Of a DNA stretch of 64,000 bases, positions 29,005-38,847 are shown piece by piece (position 1 is the first letter of the stretch; each line of letters begins with the position of its first letter). Source of the DNA: Herbaspirillum sp. SJZ107 (GTDB taxonomy: Bacteria; Pseudomonadota; Gammaproteobacteria; Burkholderiales; Burkholderiaceae_D); contig NZ_VFNH01000002.1 of NCBI RefSeq assembly GCF_006715485.1, positions 1 through 64,000 on the forward strand. The letters are read 5' to 3'. Position numbers and translations under genes: made by a program. Under the pieces are notes generated by a model that saw only the letters and a list, made by a program, of their open reading frames with translations, had not been told where the DNA came from and did no database searches.

Positions 29005-29988
29005 TCAGGGCTGGGATGCCGCAAGCTGCGGCAGGATCTCCTTGCCGATTTCTTCGAGCACGTCGCCCGCGTTGCGCGCGCCGTACTTGAAGTTGAGGAT
29101 GACGTGATTGACCCCGATCGAGCGTACCGCCTCGAGAAAACGCAGGATAAAATGCCGGCCGCCGCGCAAGCCCAGGTGGATCGGCGTCGGCGCGGCGTCG
29201 GGATCGTCGCTCAGGTCGACATAGAACGATTGCACGAACGGCTTGAAGACGCCGGGCGCCGCAGCTTCCACCGCGGCGCGCCAGTGCGCCGCGACCTCGG
29301 CCTGGCGCTGGAGTCCGCGCGGGTAGGTAATCCATCCATCCGCGTTTTTCGCGATCCATTCCAGCGACTGCCCGCTGTGACCGGTGACGAGCATCGGCAC
29401 GGGCGTGGCCGGCTTGGGCACCAGGTCCGCAGTCCCTGGCAGCGTGCCATAGGACGTCTGGAGCGATGGGAACGCCCCGCCGAGGACGGCGCGCATCACG
29501 CGCAGGTTGTCGCGGAACAGGGTGGAACGCTGTTCGAAGTCGACGCCGAAGGCCGGGAATTCGACTGGCCGGTCGCCCGAGGCAATGCCGAGTACCAGGC
29601 GGTTGCCAGAGAGCCGGTCGACCGATGCCACGCCCTTGGCGCTATGCAAGGGGTGGCGCAGGGTGAGGACCAGGGCGCCGGTCGCCAATGCGATCTCGCT
29701 GGTGTGCGCCGCGATCCAGCCAAGATAGACCCACGGATCGTAGACCTGGCCCACGTCGCCGAAGCTGGGGTCGCGCAGCGGAACGTCGCGGCACCACAGC
29801 GCGGCGTATCCCAGTTCCTCGGCGCGGCGGGCCAGGCGTTCCTGGCCGAGCATCGTCGGCTGGTCGCCGCTGAACGCCTCGATCGGGAAGAACACGCCGA
29901 GCGTCAGTCGACCCGGCGCAAACATGCGCTGGAAACCTTTTGAATCGCTTGGCCTGGCCGTCCGGTTCGGTGTCAGCATGTCCGCCAT
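29005..29988 (-). CDS. LLM-class flavin-dependent oxidoreductase (TIGR03571-like)
   Basis: 327-residue luciferase-like TIM-barrel protein using FMNH2 or F420-like flavin. RLTLGVFFPIEAF opens the barrel, LGYAALWCRDVPLRDPSFGDVGQVYDPWVYLGWIAAHT and GNRLVLGIASGDRP are family strands, and VPMLVTGHSGQSLEWIAKNADGWITYPRG is the flavin-phosphate region. The start ATG 29988 has GGGGAG upstream. Cytoplasmic. Substrate unknown. It lies in one minus-strand unit with the DUF5335 gene and is divergent from the AcuI gene, inside the redox-enzyme block. Confidence 0.84.
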   Translation of the reverse strand: MADMLTPNRTARPSDSKGFQRMFAPGRLTLGVFFPIEAFSGDQPTMLGQERLARRAEELGYAALWCRDVPLRDPSFGDVGQVYDPWVYLGWIAAHTSEIALATGALVLTLRHPLHSAKGVASVDRLSGNRLVLGIASGDRPVEFPAFGVDFEQRSTLFRDNLRVMRAVLGGAFPSLQTSYGTLPGTADLVPKPATPVPMLVTGHSGQSLEWIAKNADGWITYPRGLQRQAEVAAHWRAAVEAAAPGVFKPFVQSFYVDLSDDPDAAPTPIHLGLRGGRHFILRFLEAVRSIGVNHVILNFKYGARNAGDVLEEIGKEILPQLAASQP

Positions 29989-30156
29989 GATCTCCCCCTG
30001 CGGTAGATCGGTCTTACGATAGCGTCGTTTGGCAGACGGTGCAAGCGCGCCCGATACCGGATTGCGGCACGAGCGTCGTGCCGGCAGGAGTGTAGTATCT
30101 TGTCGATCCATACTCGTCAGCCCCGCCTTCGGCGCACGCATTTTTGGAGACCCAGC

Positions 30157-31146
30157 ATGTTCACAGCAATCCTGCTCGACAAGAACGATGACGGCACCAC
30201 CGCGGCCCGGCTTACCGGGATCGACGACGCACAGTTACCGCTCGACGGCGATGTGACGGTGCGCATCGACTATTCGACCGTGAACTACAAGGACGCCCTC
30301 GCCATCACCGGCAAGGCGCCGGTGGTACGCAGCTGGCCGATGGTGCCCGGCATCGACGGGGCCGGGGAAGTCATTGCATCCTCGCATCCGGACTGGAAGG
30401 CGGGCGACGCATTCATCCTGAACGGCTGGGGTGTCGGCGAAACGCACTGGGGTTGCCTGTCGCAGCGTGCCAGGCTGCAAGGCAGCTGGCTGATCCCGCG
30501 GCCGCCGGGCATGTCGGCCCGGACCGCGATGGCCATCGGGACCGCGGGCTACACCGCGATGCTGTGCGCAATGGCCCTGCAGGAGCAAGGCGTCGACAGG
30601 AGCAGCGGCGACATCCTGGTGACCGGCGCATCGGGCGGCGTCGGCAGCATTGCGATTGCGATTCTCGCCGGCTGGGGCTACCGCGTGGTCGCGTCCACCG
30701 GCAAGCTGGCCGAGGCCGACTACCTCAAATCCCTCGGCGCGGCTGAGGTCATCGATCGCGCCGCGCTGTCCGCGCCTGGCAAGCCGCTGCAGAAGGAACG
30801 CTGGGCCGGCGTCGTCGATGCCGTCGGCTCGCACACGCTGGCGAATGCGGCCGCACAGACCCGTTACGGCGGCACCGTCACGGCCTGCGGGCTGGCGCAG
30901 GGCATGGATTTCCCGGCGTCGGTTGCGCCCTTCATCCTGCGCGGCGTCAGGCTGATCGGCATCGACAGCGTGATGGCCCCGCTGCCGAAACGGGTGGCGG
31001 CTTGGGAGCGGCTGGCGAACGAACTGGACCCCGGTAAATTGGCGACCATTACACGGGAAGTCGGCTTGGCGCAGGCAATCACCCTGGCGCCGGAACTGCT
31101 CGCCGGGACGCTGCACGGCCGGCTGGTGGTGGACACCCATGCCTGA
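30157..31146 (+). CDS. acuI: Acrylyl-CoA reductase, AcuI/YhdH family
   Basis: NADPH-dependent medium-chain reductase without zinc, reducing toxic acryloyl-CoA to propionyl-CoA. The 329-residue protein has the AcuI signature: YSTVNYKDALAITGKAPVVRSWPMVPGIDGAGEV, the NADPH motif VTGASGGVGSIAIAIL, and the end GKLATITREVGLAQA with a C-terminal HGRLVVD. Start ATG 30157 follows GGAGACCCAGC. It is alone in its transcript. The role fits detoxification of electrophilic acyl-CoA, in line with the ene-reductase and aldehyde oxidase nearby. Confidence 0.92.
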   Translation: MFTAILLDKNDDGTTAARLTGIDDAQLPLDGDVTVRIDYSTVNYKDALAITGKAPVVRSWPMVPGIDGAGEVIASSHPDWKAGDAFILNGWGVGETHWGCLSQRARLQGSWLIPRPPGMSARTAMAIGTAGYTAMLCAMALQEQGVDRSSGDILVTGASGGVGSIAIAILAGWGYRVVASTGKLAEADYLKSLGAAEVIDRAALSAPGKPLQKERWAGVVDAVGSHTLANAAAQTRYGGTVTACGLAQGMDFPASVAPFILRGVRLIGIDSVMAPLPKRVAAWERLANELDPGKLATITREVGLAQAITLAPELLAGTLHGRLVVDTHA

Positions 31147-31201
31147 GCAAAGCACATCGGCGCCCGCTGCCGGTCACGTTCGCAGGACCTATAGAGCAGT
31201 G

Positions 31202-31648
31202 TTACTTGTTCTGGTACACGAACGGTGGCAAGGCCTTCAGGGCATCCTTTGTCGCACCAGGCAAGCTTAGCTGCTTATTAGTGACCTTGAACTGATCCAT
31301 CGGGATGGCAACGTCCCGTTTGCCAATGCCCAGGAACCCACCCACGCCGATGATCGCAAACGGGGCGGCGGGTGTGCTGTTACCCTTGCCTGGAGAAATG
31401 ATCACGTCATCGACCTTGCCGATCTTTTCGTTCTTGTCATTGGCCACTGTCTTGCCGAGCAGGTCGCGCTTGGCGCTCCAGCCAACGACAATCGTTTCCA
31501 TCTCGACCACGGTGACACCGAGGGGTGTCCTGCCGGCGACCGGCGCGGCGGGGGCCTGCGCGCTTGGCTGCGCCGGCGACTGTGCCGATGCCACGCCGGC
31601 CCAGGGCGCGACAGCCGCCATCGTCAAGACTGCAAGCATGCGTTTCAT
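31202..31648 (-). CDS. Secreted PRC-barrel domain protein
   Basis: 148-residue exported protein: signal peptide MKRMLAVLTMAAVAPWAGVASA, then a Pro/Ala/Gln-rich linker, then a PRC-barrel (SAKRDLLGKTVANDKNEKIGKVDDVIISPG, then AIIGVGGFLGIGKRDVAIPMDQFKV). The start at 31648 follows AAAGGAGGCGTC, an excellent ribosome site, and beats an ATG eight codons upstream. Such periplasmic PRC-barrel proteins are common in stress islands of soil proteobacteria but have no defined job. Convergent with acuI. Confidence 0.85.
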   Translation of the reverse strand: MKRMLAVLTMAAVAPWAGVASAQSPAQPSAQAPAAPVAGRTPLGVTVVEMETIVVGWSAKRDLLGKTVANDKNEKIGKVDDVIISPGKGNSTPAAPFAIIGVGGFLGIGKRDVAIPMDQFKVTNKQLSLPGATKDALKALPPFVYQNK

Positions 31649-31732
31649 GACGCCTCCTTTCCAGCTAAGCAATCACCGTACGACGGTAGATAACCGGCTA
31701 AAGTTCCAGGTTTGCTTCGGAAAGCAAACTGG

Positions 31733-34549
31733 TCATGGCTTGCAGGCGACCGAGGTCACCGAGCTGGCCGGCAAGGCCGGGGCGTACAGGTAGCCCTGGT
31801 AGGCGTCGCAGCCGTGCTCGAACAGGAAGTCGCGCTGGGCGGCCAGTTCGACGCCTTCGGCCAGTACCCGCAAGCCCAGGCTGCGGCCCAGCGCGATGAT
31901 CGTGCGGGCGATCACCGCGTCGTTCTGGTTGGTCAGGAGATCGAGCACGAACGAGCGGTCGATCTTGAGCATGTCGAGCGGCAGCTGCTTGAGGTAGGCC
32001 AGCGAGGAGTAGCCGGTGCCGAAGTCGTCCAGCGCAAAGCTCACCCCGTGCAGCTTGAGCGCATGCATCTTGGCGATCGTATCGTCGACGTTTTCCAGCA
32101 GCGAGGTTTCGGTCAGTTCGAGCTTGAGCCGGCGCGCATCGATGCCGGGCACCGTCACCAGTGCCAGCACCTGGGCGACGAACTGCGGGTGGTGGAACTG
32201 GCGCACGCTGACGTTGACCGCGATCTCGATGTGCGCGGTCGCCGGGTTGGCGGCCCAGGCAAGCAGCTGGTCGCAGGCCTGCTTCAGCACCCACTGCCCG
32301 AGTCCCACCACCAGTCCGGTTTCCTCGGCCAGCGGAATGAACTCGACCGGCGAAACCATCCCGCGCACCGGATGGCGCCAGCGTACCAGCGCTTCGACGC
32401 CGGTGAGCTTGCCGTCGCGGTCGATCTGCGGCTGGTAGTGCAGCGCGAATTCGTGTTCGCAGTGGCGCAGGGCATGACGCAGGTCGTTCTCGAGCGCCAT
32501 GCGCGCCGCCAGCGCCGCTTCCATGTCGGGGTTGAAAAAACTCAGCGTGCCGCGGCCCGCATTCTTGGCCTCGTACATCGCCATGTCGGCGCGCTTGAGC
32601 AACTCGCCGCTGTCGTCCGCGGCGTCCTTGAACAGCACGATCCCGATGCTGGCCGTGCTGTAGTGCGTGTACTGGCCGAGGTCGTACGGCTGGCGCAGCG
32701 TCACCAGCATGCGCTCGCCCACCCGCCTGGCCTGAGCGCATGCCTGGTGGATGTCCATGCTCAAGCCTTCGAGCAGCACCACGAACTCGTCGCCGCCGAA
32801 GCGCGCCACGGTGTCATGGCGGCTGAGGCAGCTGCGCAGGCGCTGCGCCGCCTGCCTGAGCAACTGGTCGCCCAGCGCATGCCCGTGGGTGTCGTTGAGC
32901 GACTTGAAATTGTCCAGGTCGATGAAAAACAGCGCGCTGGCGGAACGGCCGCGCGCACTGTCGTCGAGCGCCCGCTGCAGCCGCTCCATCAGCAGCTGGC
33001 GGTTCGGCAGCTCGGTCAGCACGTCGTAGTAGGCCAGGTATTCGATCCGGTGTTCGGCCTGCCGGCGCTCGGTCAGGTCGACCATGGCGCCGATCATGCG
33101 TATGGCGCGCCCACCAGCGTCGCGGGTGATGTAGCCGCGGTCCAGTACGAAGGCGGTCGAGCCATCCTTGCGCAGGAAGCGGTATTCATCCATCCAGTGG
33201 TCGCCGCCGGCGGCGATGGCCGACTGGATGTTACTGATGACGCGTTCCCGTTCGTCCGGATGGATATGGTCGGACCAGCCCCGGATCGGCCCGGAAAAAT
33301 CGGCTGGGGTATAACCGAATACGGATTCGATGCTGTCGCTGGCCCACAAGCTGTCGTCTTCCAGGTTCCAGTCCCACACCACGTCCGTGGTGGCGCGGGC
33401 GATGGTGCGGAACCGTTCTTCGCTGAGGCGCAGCGACTCCTCGGTCTTGCGCGCCTCGGTGACGTCGCGGAAGTAGACGGTAAGACCTTGTGCGCAAGGA
33501 TAGGCGCGCACCTCGGACCAGACCTGGTAAGGCGCATAGTATTCCTCGAACACGACGGTGCGGTTCTCGCGCGCGGCGCGGTGGAACTCGCGGTAGCCGA
33601 CCCCGCCCTCGAGCGCGCTGAATTCCTCCCACAGCACCTTGCCGAGCAACTGCGCGCGCGGGCGCTTGAACAGCCGCTCGGCTTCCGGGTTCAGGTAGGT
33701 GAAGCGCCATTCGTGGTCCAGCGTATAAAAGGCGTCGGTGATCGACTCGAGCGTGGCCGACAGCCGTTCGGCCATGTCCGCGGCCTGTTGTTCGGCCTCG
33801 TGCTTGTCGCTGATGTCCTGGAACGCGCCCTGCAACCCGGCGATCGTGCCGTCCGCGCCGCGTACCGGTTCGCCGATCGAGCGCACCCAGACGTGGCGGC
33901 CGCGCGCGGTGACGAGCTGCAGTTCCTCGTCGTAGGGTGTGCCGCCGCGCAGGCAGGCGTCGACCAGGCAACTCAGCCTGGCGCGCGACTCCGGCGCAAA
34001 ATACCCGATCGCCTCCTCGACCGTGGGCGCGGTCCCGAGCGGCACCTCGTGGATGCGGCACACTTCGTCCGACCAGATCACGCGGCCCTGCGCCGCATCG
34101 TAGGACCAGCCACCCAGGTGCGCGACACCGCTCGCCATCTGCAGCAGCCACGCGTTGCGCTCGGCTTCGGACTGGCGCCGTACCTGCTCGGTCACGTCCT
34201 CGACCGAGCCCAGGTAGCGCGCGCGGCCGCCCTCCTGGCGCAACAGCTCGGCGCGCACGCGCACGTGCCGCGTCTCGCCTGCAGCACGCACGATGCGGTA
34301 ACCGAGGTCGAGCCGCGCGCCGGCGTGCAGCGCCGCGTGCACCATGTCGCTCACGTGCTGCAGCTCGTCCGGATGCACGTGCTGCAGCACGTCGTCCAGG
34401 CCGCAGGTGGCCGGCCCGAGGCCGCAGATGGCGCGCGCCGTTTCCGACAGGACGAGCGTCATGTCGGACAAGTCCATCTCCCAGCACCCGAACTGGCCTG
34501 TGGCCGCGCCGCTGTGCGGCGGATCATCGGGGAGCGGGTCTGGGCGCAT
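31733..34549 (-). CDS. Multi-PAS GGDEF-EAL c-di-GMP signalling protein
   Basis: 938-residue cytoplasmic protein with four PAS-type units (about 15-125, 130-250, 265-385, 390-510), intact GGDEF at 585-589 and EAL at 719-721 (EALVRW), with DDFGTGYSSL and KIDRSFV also conserved. It resembles the other GGDEF-EAL protein in domain order, and both share the DAFYTLDxxWRFTYLN PAS with LLGKVLWEE. The start ATG lacks a convincing ribosome site, so an upstream or later start is possible. No membrane helix. Ligands of the PAS units cannot be read from sequence. Confidence 0.9.
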   Translation of the reverse strand: MRPDPLPDDPPHSGAATGQFGCWEMDLSDMTLVLSETARAICGLGPATCGLDDVLQHVHPDELQHVSDMVHAALHAGARLDLGYRIVRAAGETRHVRVRAELLRQEGGRARYLGSVEDVTEQVRRQSEAERNAWLLQMASGVAHLGGWSYDAAQGRVIWSDEVCRIHEVPLGTAPTVEEAIGYFAPESRARLSCLVDACLRGGTPYDEELQLVTARGRHVWVRSIGEPVRGADGTIAGLQGAFQDISDKHEAEQQAADMAERLSATLESITDAFYTLDHEWRFTYLNPEAERLFKRPRAQLLGKVLWEEFSALEGGVGYREFHRAARENRTVVFEEYYAPYQVWSEVRAYPCAQGLTVYFRDVTEARKTEESLRLSEERFRTIARATTDVVWDWNLEDDSLWASDSIESVFGYTPADFSGPIRGWSDHIHPDERERVISNIQSAIAAGGDHWMDEYRFLRKDGSTAFVLDRGYITRDAGGRAIRMIGAMVDLTERRQAEHRIEYLAYYDVLTELPNRQLLMERLQRALDDSARGRSASALFFIDLDNFKSLNDTHGHALGDQLLRQAAQRLRSCLSRHDTVARFGGDEFVVLLEGLSMDIHQACAQARRVGERMLVTLRQPYDLGQYTHYSTASIGIVLFKDAADDSGELLKRADMAMYEAKNAGRGTLSFFNPDMEAALAARMALENDLRHALRHCEHEFALHYQPQIDRDGKLTGVEALVRWRHPVRGMVSPVEFIPLAEETGLVVGLGQWVLKQACDQLLAWAANPATAHIEIAVNVSVRQFHHPQFVAQVLALVTVPGIDARRLKLELTETSLLENVDDTIAKMHALKLHGVSFALDDFGTGYSSLAYLKQLPLDMLKIDRSFVLDLLTNQNDAVIARTIIALGRSLGLRVLAEGVELAAQRDFLFEHGCDAYQGYLYAPALPASSVTSVACKP

Positions 34550-34639
34550 GGCAGATCATGTATTGACGGAATGCCTGCATTGTAGACCGCCAGCCCATGA
34601 GTCTGCCATCCCGCACGCGTGCGCGCCGGATCATGGCCG

Positions 34640-35812
34640 CTACGGCGCGAATACCGCGCGTACGCAGCCGTCCTTCTTGTGCTTGAACATGTCGTAGCCG
34701 CGCGGCCCGTCCTCGAGCGAAAAGCGGTGGGTGGCAAGGTAGGCCGGGTTCAGCTCGCCCTTCTGGGCGTGCGCCAGCAGGCGGTCCATGTAGGCCTGCC
34801 CATGCTGCTGGGCGGTGCGCAGCGTCATGCCCTTGTTCATGAGGGCGCCCATCGGGAACTTGTCGAGCACCCCGTAGACGCCGAGCACCGACAGCGTGCC
34901 GCCCTTGCGGCAAGCCATGATCGCTTCGCGCAGCGCCTGGCCGCGGTCGGTCTCCAGGCGCAAGGCCTGCTTCACGAGGTCGTAGGCGTATTGCGGCCCG
35001 GTGCCATGCGCTTCCATCCCGACCGCGTCGATGCAGGCATCGGGGCCGCGCCCGCCGGTCATCTCCTTGAGCGTATCGAGCACGCTGTCGACCTGGGTGT
35101 AGTCGATGGTCTCGGAACCGGCATGCTCGCGCGCCATCTGCAGGCGCTCGGGAAAGCGGTCGATCCCGATCACGCGCTCGGCGCCCATCAGGCGCGCGCT
35201 CTGCTGCGCCATCAGGCCGACCCCGCCGCAGCCCCAGACCGCGACCGTGTCGCCGGGCTTGATGTCGCAGAAATCGGCACCCATGTAGCCGGTCGGCGCC
35301 GCGTCCGAGAGAAACAGCGCGGTCTCGTCGGCCACGCCGTCGGGCACCTTGAAGCAGTCGTTGTCGGCAAACGGCACGCGCACATACTCCGCGTGCGCAC
35401 CGGCGTAGCCGCCGAAGGCGTGGGTGTAGCCGTAGATGCCGGCCGTGGTCTGGCCGCCGAGCAGCGGTTCCTGCAGCTCGGGCTTCGGATGAGTGTTGTC
35501 GCACAGCGAGTAAAGGTGGTTCTGGCAATACCAGCATTGGCCGCACACGATGAACGAAGGGACGACGACGCGGTCGCCCTTCTTCACGCGCTTCACTTCG
35601 CTGCCGACTTCCTCGATCACGCCCATGAACTCGTGGCCGATCACGTCGCCGGCCTTCATGGTCGGGATGTAGCCGTCGATGAAGTGCAGGTCGGAACCGC
35701 AGGTGGTCGACAGGCTGACGCGCAGGATGGCATCGCGCGGGTTCAACAGCTCGGGGTCCTTCACCGTGCCAACCCGCAGGTCGTTCACGCCGTTCCAGTA
35801 AAGTGCTCGCAT
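34640..35812 (-). CDS. Zinc-dependent alcohol/formaldehyde dehydrogenase (MDR family)
   Basis: 390-residue medium-chain dehydrogenase. CGSDLHFIDG with GHEFMGVIEEVGSEV bind the catalytic zinc, CGQCWYCQNHLYSLC gives the four structural-zinc cysteines, and VWGCGGVGLMAQQSARLMGAERVIGID is the NAD motif. It belongs to the formaldehyde dehydrogenase-like subgroup with an inserted loop (residues about 270-300), and is one of three related dehydrogenases in this 5.4-kb stretch. GAGGAG lies upstream of the ATG. It follows the SRPBCC gene by 12 bases, so they share a transcript. The real alcohol or aldehyde is unknown. Confidence 0.9.
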   Translation of the reverse strand: MRALYWNGVNDLRVGTVKDPELLNPRDAILRVSLSTTCGSDLHFIDGYIPTMKAGDVIGHEFMGVIEEVGSEVKRVKKGDRVVVPSFIVCGQCWYCQNHLYSLCDNTHPKPELQEPLLGGQTTAGIYGYTHAFGGYAGAHAEYVRVPFADNDCFKVPDGVADETALFLSDAAPTGYMGADFCDIKPGDTVAVWGCGGVGLMAQQSARLMGAERVIGIDRFPERLQMAREHAGSETIDYTQVDSVLDTLKEMTGGRGPDACIDAVGMEAHGTGPQYAYDLVKQALRLETDRGQALREAIMACRKGGTLSVLGVYGVLDKFPMGALMNKGMTLRTAQQHGQAYMDRLLAHAQKGELNPAYLATHRFSLEDGPRGYDMFKHKKDGCVRAVFAP

Positions 35813-35824
35813 CGCTTGCTCTCC

Positions 35825-36565
35825 TCAGTGGGTGTCGGCGCGAGCGGCAGGCTGGCGCACGGTGGTCGGGATCTCGCCGGTTTCGACGAGGTTCTTGAAG
35901 CGCCGCAGCGCGCCTTCGGCGATCAGGTGCAGCGGCGTGGAGCCGAGCAGCTTGATGAGGCCTTCGCCGAGTGCGCCGCCCGGCGGGTCGAAGCGCACGC
36001 GCAGGGTCACCACGGTGCCGCGGCCGGCCGGGGCAGGGTGGAAGCGCACCGATCCCTCGTTCGGGATGGCGGCCTCGGGCAGCGAGCGCCAGCTGATGTC
36101 GCCGCCGGGCTGGTTCAGCGTCTCGGCGTCCCATTCGTAGGCATGGCCAAGCGGCCCCTCGACCTTCCAGTACATGCGGCCTTCGGCGGCGGCACGCACG
36201 GTCGCGAAGCGTGCCATGACCTGCGGCAGCGTCCTCGGGTCGAGCCAGGTGCGGCGCAATTCGTCCGCGTCCTTGCCGATCGTGATCGAGCGCTCCACCT
36301 CGGCCCGGCCGTCGGCGGCGCCCTGCTTGCTGTGGCCGGACTGGGCGCCGCGCAACGCGCCCAGCGCGCCTGCACCGGCGACTGCGCCGAGCGCGAGCGC
36401 CGCGGCGCCCTTCGTGCTGCCTTTGACGCCGGCCACGATGGCGGCGGCGCCCAGTGCGATCGGAATCCAGCTGACGTTCTGCATGGACCTGCCGGCCGGG
36501 GTGCCCGGGGACGGACTGCCGCGCGATGATCCGCCGCGTTGCTCACCAACGATACTGCCTGCCAT
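35825..36565 (-). CDS. SRPBCC-fold protein with N-terminal membrane region
   Basis: 246 residues: a Gly/Ser/Pro-rich start, then a Gly/Ala-rich hydrophobic stretch (about residues 33-70, WIPIALGAAAIVAGV and GAAALALGAVAGAGALG) able to span a membrane, then a START-like lipid/ligand-binding domain (ERSITIGKDADELRRTWLDPRTLPQVM). Similar cyclase/dehydrase-like proteins sit beside zinc dehydrogenases in many soil bacteria. The ligand is unknown. AAGGAGG precedes the start ATG. First gene of the unit with the downstream dehydrogenase. Confidence 0.82.
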   Translation of the reverse strand: MAGSIVGEQRGGSSRGSPSPGTPAGRSMQNVSWIPIALGAAAIVAGVKGSTKGAAALALGAVAGAGALGALRGAQSGHSKQGAADGRAEVERSITIGKDADELRRTWLDPRTLPQVMARFATVRAAAEGRMYWKVEGPLGHAYEWDAETLNQPGGDISWRSLPEAAIPNEGSVRFHPAPAGRGTVVTLRVRFDPPGGALGEGLIKLLGSTPLHLIAEGALRRFKNLVETGEIPTTVRQPAARADTH

Positions 36566-37017
36566 GATCGAACCTCCTTGAGGTGGGGACTGTGCGAACC
36601 GGGCCCCGCTGCATCGCAGTGGCGGCCGCAGCCAGGACGCCTCAGTCTAGACGCCTTTATGCACGGTGCAAGGCGTTTATTTTTCAGGATATTCATGTGG
36701 AAATTTGCACCGCTCGCGCGAACGCGACCGTTGCATGCGGGCCGTCAGCCTCGACGTCACCGCGAACCGTGTCCGCAAGGCGTTTCAGCCGATGCCGTTT
36801 TTCTTGCCGTGCCGATTGATGCTGAAAGGCTAGCGAATCGCTGCTTGCAAATCGACCAACCCATGCCTACTCTTTGCCGGTCCATTCACGGCGGGTAATT
36901 GCTCTGCGGTGGGCAAGGTTCCGCGGTGTGCCCGCGGATTCACCAACAACTGCCAGGACGCGGCACCATGTCCTCATGCAGGACATGCTATTTCCTGGCG
37001 GCTTATAGGAGTCGATG
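36566..37017. promoter_or_regulatory. Divergent intergenic region before the formaldehyde dehydrogenase
   Basis: About 450 bases without a convincing gene; base composition is more even than the flanks. It must hold promoters for both the SRPBCC unit and the plus-strand dehydrogenase. The clearest element is CATGTCCT-CATGC-AGGACATG at 36967-36987, a perfect 8-base inverted repeat 30 bases before the dehydrogenase start, which could be an operator or a leader hairpin. A second palindrome, CCGCG..CGCGG, lies about 45 bases earlier. No sigma-factor consensus was certain. Confidence 0.55.
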
Positions 37018-38166
<1,149 letters not shown>

Positions 38167-38193
38167 CAGAGCAGGGCAGTGAAGTAAAAAGAA

Positions 38194-38224
38194 AGCCCCG
38201 CGTTTGTCATGCAAATGCGGGGCT
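38194..38224. terminator. Bidirectional terminator
   Basis: AGCCCCGC and GCGGGGCT pair around a loop that itself contains complementary TTTG/CAAA; A-runs on the left and TTTTTT on the right allow termination both ways. It separates the convergent formaldehyde dehydrogenase and the hypothetical gene. Confidence 0.9.
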
Positions 38225-38246
38225 TTTTTCCATCTATCTGTTTGGA

Positions 38247-38837
38247 TCAGTAACGGTCGCGGCGCTTCATCAAGGCCATGACGCCGCCCACCACCGCGGC
38301 GGTGATGAGCGCCTTGCGTACCAGCCCCGCCGGGTTGTGGCGCAGTTCCGACCGGATTCCCATTTCCCCGAGCACATTGGGTAGGTGGCCGTGGCGCAGG
38401 TCGTCGACAATGCCCTCGACCATGTTGACGCGGTCGGCGGCGATCAGCATCAGCCAGTGGCGCAGGTCGTTCTCGGGCAGCTTGTAGGCCAGGCGCCGGA
38501 TCGCGCCCGATACCCACTTCGGCGGCTCGGCCGTGCCGAAGATCGGCGTGATGCCGGGCCGCTCCGGCGAACAGAACACTTCGACGGTCTGTGCCTGCTG
38601 TACCGGCTGCCCCTGGGGCACGTGGATGAAGCGCGGCGGCATGCGCTCCATCGGGATGGCAGGACGGTTCTTGTGGTCGAGGTCCGAACCCCAGCCCGGG
38701 ATGCTTTGCAGCTGTTCGCGGGGCGGACTGTGGCGGTTCAGGTCGTGGTCGAGCTGGCGCTCGTAGTCCACATGGCCGTGGTGCTGCGGGTTGCGCCGCT
38801 GCTCGGCCAGATCGCGGCGGGCGATGTCGTTGTCCAT
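38247..38837 (-). CDS. Conserved-looking hypothetical protein with C-terminal membrane helix
   Basis: 196 residues, not recognised. The first 75 are hydrophilic, rich in His, Arg, Asp and Gln. A central part (VEVFCSPERPGITPIFGTAEPPKWVSGAIRRLAYKLPE) and a helical part (RHWLMLIAADRVNMVEGIVDDLRHGHLPNVLGEMGIRSEL) follow, then a hydrophobic tail ALITAAVVGGVMALM before basic KRRDRY, suggesting a tail-anchored inner-membrane protein. GAAGGAGCCGCC precedes the ATG. It starts 10 bases after the zinc dehydrogenase gene, so it is likely the second gene of that transcript and may be functionally tied to it. No function is proposed. Confidence 0.78.
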   Translation of the reverse strand: MDNDIARRDLAEQRRNPQHHGHVDYERQLDHDLNRHSPPREQLQSIPGWGSDLDHKNRPAIPMERMPPRFIHVPQGQPVQQAQTVEVFCSPERPGITPIFGTAEPPKWVSGAIRRLAYKLPENDLRHWLMLIAADRVNMVEGIVDDLRHGHLPNVLGEMGIRSELRHNPAGLVRKALITAAVVGGVMALMKRRDRY

Positions 38838-38847
38838 GGCGGCTCCT

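Noticed and set aside
36566..37017. Short open frames of 70-120 codons in the intergenic region
   Set aside because: No ribosome sites, odd composition and mutual overlap; they look like chance frames.
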